DNA from: Gammaproteobacteria bacterium
GTDB taxonomy: Bacteria > Pseudomonadota > Gammaproteobacteria > Pseudomonadales > Pseudohongiellaceae
Reading direction: 5' to 3'
Assembly: GCA_019654215.1 (NCBI GenBank)
Contig: BPDI01000001.1
Span: 102,341 to 166,340 of the forward strand
Length of the DNA: 64,000 bases
The notes under the pieces were generated by a model, which was given only the letters and a program-made list of their open reading frames with translations, did not search any database and was not told the origin of the DNA. Within the stretch, counting starts at the first letter, position 1. Each line of letters opens with the position of its first letter. Shown here piece after piece: positions 57,244 to 64,000 of the stretch. A program made the position numbers and the translations under genes.

Positions 57244-58596
57244 TTAAAGCGTTATAGGGCCAGTGCTGCCACCCATCTGATCGATGGATAGCCCAAACTT
57301 TTCCATCAGGCTTAGATGCAGATCCGCCATAGTGGGTTCGTTGTCGTAGAAGACATACTCACCACCCTTCAGCCAACCGGCGCCACCTCCAACAAGAATT
57401 AGTGGCAAGTTAACCCCGGAGTGAACCGTACTATTGGATAAACCACCACCATAAAGAATGGTCATATTATCTAACAAGTTTCCATCGCCTTCAGGGATTG
57501 CAGACAGTTTATCCAGGTAATTGGAGAAGAGAGATACATGATAAGTATTAATCTTGGACATGCGTTCTATTAATACTGGATTGTTATTGTGATGAGAAAG
57601 CGGGTGGTGCGCATCAGGCACTCCGATCTGCGGATAAGGTCGCGGACTCTGTTCTTTGCTCATCATAAAAGTAATGACACGAGTTAAATCTGTTTGTAAG
57701 GCCAACACCTGAAGATCCTGCATGATTTCCATGTGATCTTCGAAAACAGGAGGAACGCCTTCAGGTTGTTCTAACTCCGGTAAATCCATGTCGATCTGCT
57801 CTTCAGCTTTTTGAATACGTCGCTCAATATTGCGTACAGATTCTGTGTAGCTGTTTACCAGATGACGATCTTCATAACCCAGTTCCTGTTCCAGGCTTGA
57901 CAGTTTGTCCATAACAGCATCGAGGATACTGGATTGTTGTCGCAGTCTTAATTCACGGGATTCTTTTGCGGTGGAGCCACTGTCGCCAAACATACGCTCA
58001 AATAATGAACGAGGATTATATTCGGTCGGTAATGGTTCCGTTTTGCCACGCCACGAAAGAGTATGGGTATAAACGCAGCTTAAATTCACTGTGCAGGCAC
58101 CAGCGAGTGCCGGAGCATCCATAGACAATTCTAAAGACGAAAGCTGAGTTTCTTTACCTAGTTCGTTTGCCAGCAGCTGGTCGATGGAAATATCTGCAAG
58201 AATTTCTACTTCGGTTCTGCCACCGCGGGTAATGCCTGTAAGGAATGAACCGCCGGCACCAGCATGGGCAATGTTCCAGTTTGCCTTCAAGCCACCAATT
58301 AAACGCATCTTGTCTTTGTAATTTGAAAGAGGGGCAAGAACTGGAGTTAGTTCGTAGTCGCGACCAGTTTTTTCTGGCGTCCAGTATTCCATTGCCATGC
58401 CATTCGGAATGTACACAGTCTGGAAGCGATGAATTGGCGCAGAAGTATTAGCGAATGCTGGTGTCATTGCGTCCAGCATGGGTAAGGCGAGAGCAGCACC
58501 AGCGCCCTGGAGTAAGGCGCGTCGGGATATCGCTTTCCCGGTATTAATGTTTACCGCTCTAGCAATCTGTTTTTGTTTCACCTTTTGAACCGTCAT
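57244..58596 (-). CDS. DUF1552 family exported protein (Tat-like signal)
   Basis: This is a 450-residue protein of the DUF1552 family. The ATG at 58596 is preferred over a TTG at 58602 because GAGGG lies 7 bp before it. The Tat-like leader is SRRALLQGAGAALALPMLDA. Family blocks are FQTVYIPNGMAMEYWTPEKT, GAGGSFLTGITRGGR, LELSMDAPALAGACTVNLSC and VTFMMSKEQ-like text, ending in GGGLSNSTVHSGVNLPLILV and AGWLKGGEYVFYDNEPTMAD. The fold is alkaline-phosphatase-like (sulfatase-related). The partner is the DUF1592 protein encoded 70 bp upstream, an association that recurs in planctomycetes and marine gammaproteobacteria. The substrate is unknown. Confidence 0.9.
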   Translation of the reverse strand: MTVQKVKQKQIARAVNINTGKAISRRALLQGAGAALALPMLDAMTPAFANTSAPIHRFQTVYIPNGMAMEYWTPEKTGRDYELTPVLAPLSNYKDKMRLIGGLKANWNIAHAGAGGSFLTGITRGGRTEVEILADISIDQLLANELGKETQLSSLELSMDAPALAGACTVNLSCVYTHTLSWRGKTEPLPTEYNPRSLFERMFGDSGSTAKESRELRLRQQSSILDAVMDKLSSLEQELGYEDRHLVNSYTESVRNIERRIQKAEEQIDMDLPELEQPEGVPPVFEDHMEIMQDLQVLALQTDLTRVITFMMSKEQSPRPYPQIGVPDAHHPLSHHNNNPVLIERMSKINTYHVSLFSNYLDKLSAIPEGDGNLLDNMTILYGGGLSNSTVHSGVNLPLILVGGGAGWLKGGEYVFYDNEPTMADLHLSLMEKFGLSIDQMGGSTGPITL

Positions 58597-58665
58597 TCTC
58601 AATCCCTCTTGGGAATATCAGATTAAATATTACACGGAAACCGCCTCAAAATCAGGATATTAGGC

Positions 58666-61205
58666 CTAATTTTGAGCATTCGCCGTAGCTATATTAACTC
58701 CTGGATTGTTTTCGTCTATCTGGGCCATTTGCACTGGCGCGATACTGGTCTTAAACGCTAGGCTATTCACAATGCCTAATATGATTGCTGACCAGCTGTA
58801 ATCATCAGCAGCCGCATCTCTTACGATCTGCCGAACAATAGGTTGATCGTAATATTCGACTCTTCTGCCTAAAGCATAGGTCATCAGCTTTTCAGTTAAG
58901 GTGTGAGCAAACCGATCGGGTCTGTCCATCATCCAGCTGCGTAAGTCGACAAAGCCGGCGAATTCAACACCACCAGGATAGTTACCATTGGGATCCACCG
59001 GATTTCCAACCTCGTCAAAATCTCGCCATGCGCCAATCACATCAAAGTTTTCTAACGCGAACCCTAATGGATCGATGACCACATGGCAGGAAGCGCAGAC
59101 AGGATCTTCACGGTGCTGTGCTAAACGATCGCGAATTGAAGCAGGGATTTCGCCGGCTTCAGCTTCAGGAAGAATAGGTACATTCGGCGGCGGAGGCGGT
59201 GGTGGAGTTCCTAATAAATTATCCAGCAACCATTTACCTCTTAAAACCGGTGATGTTCTGCCAGGATACGAAGTTACGGTTAACAAAGCACCATGAGCTA
59301 ACAAACCACCTCGTTGTTGGGTATTCGGCAATGACGCTTTCCGGAAACGACTGCCGTAAACATCTTCTACGCCATAGTGCTGAGCCAATCTTTCATTAAC
59401 AAATGTGTAATCGGCATTAAGTAACTCCGTGACCGGTGCGTCAGTCTTAATGGTTTCACCGACAAACATTTCAGTTTCTGTTTCGAAGGCTTCGATGAGA
59501 CTTACGTCATACTGAGGAAACAATACCGTATTGATGTTTACTTCTTCTAGTCGGCGAAGATTTAACCATTGGGCAGCAAAATCTTCGACTAAAGTGTTAA
59601 CACCGCGTTCATCAGCGATCATGCGTCGAACTTGTTCTTCATAAACTACCGGATCACTGAGCCGTCCTGCTTCTGCTAGTTGGAGTAGTTCTTCATCGGG
59701 AGCAGTACTCCATAGGAAGAATGAAAGTCGCGAAGCCAGCTCGGTGTCACTTAGCTCAAAATTTCTCCTGCTGCGAGATTCGCAGGAGTCTGATAGGAGC
59801 GAATCAAGAAATCTGGATCGCTGAGAATAAATTCTAATGTGAATTGTATGCCGGCATCGAAACTTCCACCTTGTTCGCGACCTACATTGAAAAACTCTTG
59901 AAGCAGTTTTGAATCATCTTGTGTAATATTTCTGCGGTAAGCCTGTCGCGCCATGCGTGTTAGAATTTCATCTGCACAGGCCGCTTCTTCAGATAAATTT
60001 TCTGGATAGCAGGAAAAAATAAGTTGGCGGCTAGGCGAATCACCAAAGTTCGCTGCATTGGTATAAGGACCGCCTATCTCAATAGCATGAACTTTTTGAT
60101 AGGCAAGATACGCTTCAGAGTTAGCCGGTAGTCTTCCACCTTGACGTGGCTGAGGAATCTCCTCCTCTTCCACTTGTTTTCGCACATAGGAAGCGGTTAT
60201 GGAATGAGGGCCAGCAGTTACTGGAACAGTGACTTCAAGTCCCTGAGTTCCCTCGTACAGCATGTATTGTTCCCAATCGATACTTCCAGGCTCGCCGGTT
60301 CCACTAAAACTTAATGGAGTGGGGGTGCCCGGCGCATCACCACCAATAGTAAATCTTTCCAGCAAAACTCCATCTAAACGCACGTCGAGAATTTGCGCCC
60401 AACCCAACCCTTTAACGTAGTCTTGATAATTCGTTTCCAGATCAATCTTGATGGTGTACTCGCCATCAACAGGAAAATGATGGGTTACCGAAACACCACC
60501 GCGAGAACCAAAAGGCATGTCTTCGTTTTGGCGCCAGTCCTGACTCATATAAAGCGGAATTTCGTATGTTGCAACGCTGGGGGTTAACGGCGGTAAGCCA
60601 GTCGCTAATCGGGTTACTTGTCTTGCCACTGACATGTACCGTTCCATGTGTGCCGTAGTAAAAGGTAAAGATTCAGCGATATTATCGAAACTGCCATCGG
60701 CAGTTGGATCCCCCGGCAGTAATTCCATGATGTCTGCATCAAGCCCCAACAATTCATTGATGGAATTGTTGTACTCATAACGATTCATTCGATGCAATGG
60801 AGTTACACGGCCAGGATTTGGGTTCGCCGCCCACGAGTTATCTAATTCAGCCTCCAGCCATTCGGCGATCACGCTGTAAGTTTCGAAATCAGGGCGAGGC
60901 ATTCCTGCCGGCGGCATCATATGGGCGCGCAGTTTTTTTACTATTTTTTCCAGTGTTTCAGCATGGGTAGCAATGCGAGTAAAGTCCACACTTTGTAAAG
61001 AGAGGCCAGAAGTGGCCAGCGCGTCGTTGTGGCAAGCAAGACAATACTGGTTTACCACCTGCTGCATATCGTTGGTGCCAAATGCTTCTTGCGCGGAAGC
61101 TGGCTGACTAAGAAAAGGGTTGGAATCTGAGAGCCCAATCACCGCTACAGCCAAGGCTGAAATCGCCAGGCTGGATCCGATCCAATTCTTCCTGATTGGT
61201 TTCAT
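58666..61205 (-). CDS. DUF1592-type multidomain cytochrome (DUF1587/1592/1588/1585), one frameshift
   Basis: This is an exported c-type cytochrome of about 850 residues. The signal region ends near FLSQPASAQ. A first haem site is NQYCLACHNDALATSG. DUF1587 (LHRMNRYEYNNSINELLGLD), DUF1595-like and DUF1592 (DPDFLIRSYQTPANLAAGE) blocks follow. A frame change near 59755 joins to LNLRRLEEVNINTVLFPQYD and DUF1588 with a second haem site in DPVCASCHVVIDPLGFALEN. DUF1585 (LTEKLMTYALGRRVEYYDQP) ends it. Together with DUF1552 it forms a recurrent exported pair; its reaction is not known. It is the second gene of the minus-strand run, 162 bp after the kelch gene. Confidence 0.9.
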
Positions 61206-61366
61206 GTAGGCTCCGCTAATCGAGGCTCAAAATGCACCGTTTTTCAATAACTTATATATCGGCAGAAACAGCACATTTTGTGTTTATCTAACCGAAAAAC
61301 ACTACCTTAGGAATGGCTATTCTGCAATAAATAAAAAGAAACAAAGCGTAACGAGGCTCATGTCGT

Positions 61367-62352
61367 TTAAGGCACCGGAGCCATCCACATTTTTGACTGC
61401 ACAGTACTGCCTTGATAGGCACCTCCACCGATATACATTATGCCATCGATTATGCCCGCAGCAGGAGAGGAAAGAGGATTGGGGAGCTCGCCAACTTTTT
61501 GCCATTGGCTCCCCGGTGCTAACGTCAGAATATCCGGATCTTGAGCTTTGCTTCCTCCCATTGGAGTGGTGTGGCCACCGATCATCCAGATCTTGTTGTC
61601 ATGTACGAAGGTCGCACCTTCCGCATGGGAATGACCTTTGGGAAGTGGCGGCCCGTTGCTCCAGGAGTTAGTTTCTGGATCAAATATGTCGACCCGCGCC
61701 TGATCCAGTTGTTGGCTGTCGTGATTGAACTGACCACCAATTGCGTAAATCTTTCCTTGAAACGTGACAGTTGAAAATTGATTGCGTGGTGTTGGCATTG
61801 GAGTGGTTGCTTGCCACCCACCATTGCCGTTTGCCAGGTCCTCAAGATTTAACACCCAATGATCCGGTGAATCTGTGTCGCGGTCCGATATTAAGCCACC
61901 AAAATAATGCAGCTCTCTACCAACGATCGCTAGTCCACCACCTGCTCTAGGTTTAGGTAACAGTGGAGCGGCTGTGTAACGATCTAAATCCACATCGTAA
62001 TTCCACACCTCGGCAATGGCATGGCCTGGATAACCATCTTTAAATCCACCGGCAAACCATACCGTTCGCCCACCCTAATACCATATTCATATGGGTGATT
62101 GCGCTGGGGAGTTCCTGAATAGAGGTCCAGCTACCACTAGTAGGATCAAAAACGTCTGATCTTTTGCTGGAAACAACACCGGATTTATAGCCGCCGAACA
62201 AAAACAGCTTATTATCTAAATTAACCACACCGGGTTCCCACTTACCTTCCGGCATGTCGGGAAGCGCAGTCCATTCATCGGCCTCTTGGGCAGATAGAGT
62301 TGTTTATTAGAGAGGAGATTACCAGGCAACTGATAATCCAGGGCTGTTTCAT
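61367..62352 (-). CDS. exported kelch-repeat protein, frame-disrupted
   Basis: From the ATG at 62352 (GGAGAATAAT before it) a signal peptide (WIISCLVISSLINN) is followed, after a frame change near 62300, by kelch blades: LFLFGGYKSGVVSSKRSDVF, then after a break near 62060 VWFAGGFKDGYPGH, IVGRELHYFGGLISDRDTDS, IYAIGGQFNHDSQQLDQARV and IWMIGGHTTPMGGSKAQDPD, ending QSKMWMAPVP. It forms a six-bladed propeller, probably a secreted binding or assembly factor. It lies upstream of the DUF1592 gene on the same strand and diverges from the esterase gene. Confidence 0.85.
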
Positions 62353-62517
62353 TATTATTCTCCGAATTCCCAGGCTTATCGTTTCAGAATAACACTAATT
62401 GTTGGGTCAAAATACATTGTTGGAGCTTGATGGCTTAATTGATACAGTATGGTCAGAATAAAAATCAGGCAGATTAGTTCTGCTTCTGATCACAATTAAA
62501 TCCATATAGGAATTGTT

Positions 62518-63453
62518 ATGAAATTTACAATCATAAGAATTTTATTAAGCGTTTCTGCCCTCATTTATTCAGCTTTTGGTTTTGCGCAAACTGGAAGTCG
62601 CAGCTTTGTCGACGTCATGAGTACATATTCTGTAATACCCGATTTGACCTATCAACGTGCCGGTGGAGTGGATTTAAAACTCGATGTATATCGTCCGCGT
62701 GACGATGATGGTACAAATAAAACACTTATGCACATGCATGGTGGTGGTTGGACTAATGGTAGCAAAGAGGCTTCGTCATTAAATTTTCTTCCTTATTTAG
62801 AAATGGGATGGACAATCGTAAACGTCGCCTACCGCCTAGCTGATGTTGCTCATGCCCCGGCTGCGGTTGAAGATACTCGTTGTGCATTGCGTTGGATTTA
62901 CCGTAATGCAGATCGCTATGGATTCGACAAACAAAATATCGTTGTGACCGGAAACTCTGCCGGCGGCCATTTGGCATTAATTACGGGATGCTAACTTCCG
63001 ATGTTGGAATGGAGCGTCAATGTCCCGGAGATAGAATGCGCAGCACCTGGGATATCGGGCCAACTAACATTGAAACTTTGGAAGTTGCTGCCATCGTTAA
63101 CTGGTATGGAATTACTAATGTCACTGATTTGTTAAATAATGGACCGGGCACCTCGGGTAATTTCACGAAGCCTGGATTGGGTCTTCCCCCAATCGAGTCG
63201 CCACAGCAGCGCGTGTATCTCCGATAAATCAGTGAGGGATGATCTCCTCCCTAATCACGATCCATGGCGATGAAGACATATCGTTCCTCACTCCCAAGGC
63301 GTGCAGTTACATGAAGCCCCCAAGCGTGCGGAAGTTCCGAATGAGCTCATTACCATACAAGGTGGCGGCCATGGCGGATTCAGCGCAGCACAGATGGCGA
63401 ACATATATGATGAGATCCGAGATTTTCTCAACGAGCACGGGGTAGGAAGCTAA
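62518..63453 (+). CDS. exported HSL-type esterase/lipase (BD-FAE-like), frame-disrupted
   Basis: This is a secreted alpha/beta hydrolase of about 310 residues. The signal peptide ends FGFAQ. Motifs: KTLMHMHGGGWTNGSKEASS (HGGG oxyanion), KQNIVVTGNSAGGHLALI (Ser in G-N-S-A-G) and, after frame changes near 62990 and 63230, ELITIQGGGHGGFSAAQMAN (catalytic His) and the end RDFLNEHGVGS. The middle part EVAAIVNWYGITNVTDLLNN is in the frame of 62988-63227. The Asp is expected near ITIHGDEDISFLTP at 63245. It is a carboxylesterase for small acyl esters by family. It diverges from the minus-strand run. Confidence 0.8.
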
Positions 63454-63740
63454 GTGCGATTAAATAGTGTGCAATAGTCGCAGCTCGTAAACTATGGAAA
63501 AGAACTTTTGCATTAAAAAAGAGGGTAGACGGATTCCGCTTATTGGAAAGCTCCATTTTTTTTCCCAGAAAAAACAATTTGCCAGCCCCGGATTCAAATC
63601 TTATCGGCATGCTCTGAGTGCTTCATTACAGCAGTTAGTTTCCCTTGCTAATTAATGGCGAAATAGAATTAGCTATGGATGAATGGAGCTCTCTTGGTAT
63701 CGATCTTAAAGAATTCAATTTAGGGGTTGCACAAGCCTAA
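63454..63740 (+). other. region with an unidentified C-terminal coding remnant
   Basis: No start codon with a ribosome site is seen, but 63600-63740 reads, with one frame change near 63650, as LSASLQQLVSLAN then NGEIELAMDEWSSLGIDLKE and FNLGVAQA before TAA at 63738. The helical ending looks like a real protein C-terminus. I cannot assign a family. Its stop overlaps the stop of the YciI-like gene by sharing the CCTAAG sequence. Confidence 0.3.
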
Positions 63741-64000
63741 GGGCTAACTGCTAATCTTATCGGCTGTACCGTAATGTCCTGCCATACCCCTTCAGTCACA
63801 TAAGGGTCATTTGCTAACCATTCGTCCAGATCTGACGCTTTCAAATTCAACACAGAGTGTTGAGCCAATCATTTCCTCATTCTCATCGAGAATTGCGGCG
63901 CCAACTATAATATTGCCTGCTTTTTTAATTCTTGCGCTTTACCAAATGCGAAGCCTGGCGGCCGCTCTCCGGTTCTTGGCGTCTTTGTCTTTGCCGTCAT
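63737..64000 (-). CDS. YciI-like (YCII domain) protein, partial and frame-disrupted
   Basis: The end of a YciI-type small protein runs in from beyond the window edge. In two to three frames it reads GKDKDAKNRRAAARL, KKAGNIIVGAAILDENEEMI, GSTLCVEFES and SDLDEWLANDPYVTEGVWQD with VQPIRLAVSP before the stop at 63737. The DPYVTEGVW block is the hallmark of the YCII fold. Frame changes are near 63935 and 63850. YCII proteins are small ferredoxin-fold enzymes or dehalogenase-like factors; no role can be assigned. Confidence 0.6.

Noticed and set aside
1..64000. Programmed ribosomal frameshifting as the cause of the many breaks
   Set aside because: The breaks occur in unrelated genes, in both directions and without a common slippery sequence, so programmed events are not credible.
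1..64000. tRNA, rRNA, CRISPR arrays, insertion sequences and prophage genes
   Set aside because: I looked for conserved rRNA segments, T-loop GTTCGA contexts, spaced direct repeats, transposase motifs and integrases and found none that holds up.

Overview
The window is a gene-dense stretch of a bacterial chromosome with moderate GC. It is most likely from an aerobic, probably aquatic gammaproteobacterium, although no rRNA or tRNA is present to prove the lineage. The support is indirect: many secreted or lipoprotein oxidoreductases and hydrolases, RND and MFS exporters, a CNT nucleoside transporter, an oxygen-world KorAB pair, and the DUF1552/DUF1592 'planctomycete-type' cytochrome genes that also occur in marine gammaproteobacteria. 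I see no prophage, IS element, CRISPR array, plasmid function or stable RNA gene.

Layout. From 0 to 5.4 kb (minus) there is a quinoprotein lipoprotein, a four-helix membrane protein and a sodium:solute symporter, followed by a broken secreted hydrolase. From 5.6 to 10.8 kb (plus) there is an NHL propeller, an Old Yellow Enzyme, a broken lipoprotein amidase and a subclass B3-type metallo-beta-lactamase-fold enzyme with a GOB-like Gln ligand; an MFS exporter converges on it. From 12 to 15.3 kb there are a NupC-type transporter and an M28 peptidase. From 15.4 to 17.8 kb (minus) there is a five-gene envelope-stress-like operon: EF-hand protein, ECF sigma factor, putative anti-sigma, Spy/CpxP-like protein and DUF1653. 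From 18 to 22 kb lie a second NHL propeller, korAB and a decayed PhoX/DUF839 remnant. From 22.2 to 26 kb lie a gluconate-dehydrogenase-like subunit 3, a GMC flavoprotein and an acyltransferase.

From 26 to 43.8 kb the genes are mostly exported proteins of poorly known families. Three paralogues of a 'GKPDLQGYW' family, a DUF6152 protein, a DUF6351 hydrolase, a DUF4159 protein, a cyclase/formamidase-like protein and a TPR/TonB-C protein are found here. So is a compact cytochrome c'-like / HupE-UreJ / transmembrane-anchor operon. From 43.8 to 49.1 kb a GntR regulator with two tandem 13-bp operators lies upstream of an RND adaptor and permease. From 49 to 52 kb there are an amidohydrolase and an alpha/beta hydrolase. 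From 52.2 to 62.4 kb a minus-strand run of seven tightly spaced exported-protein genes (kelch, DUF1592 cytochrome, DUF1552, ankyrin, creatininase, a M14-like/GH88-like fusion, epoxide-hydrolase-like) looks like one degradative module. The window ends in a broken esterase and a partial YciI-like gene.

Quality caveat. About twenty genes are broken by small indels, although the conserved motifs continue in another frame. Because neighbouring long genes are intact and motifs survive across the breaks, uncorrected sequencing indels are a more economical explanation than mass pseudogenisation. I therefore give whole-gene spans and state where the frame changes.
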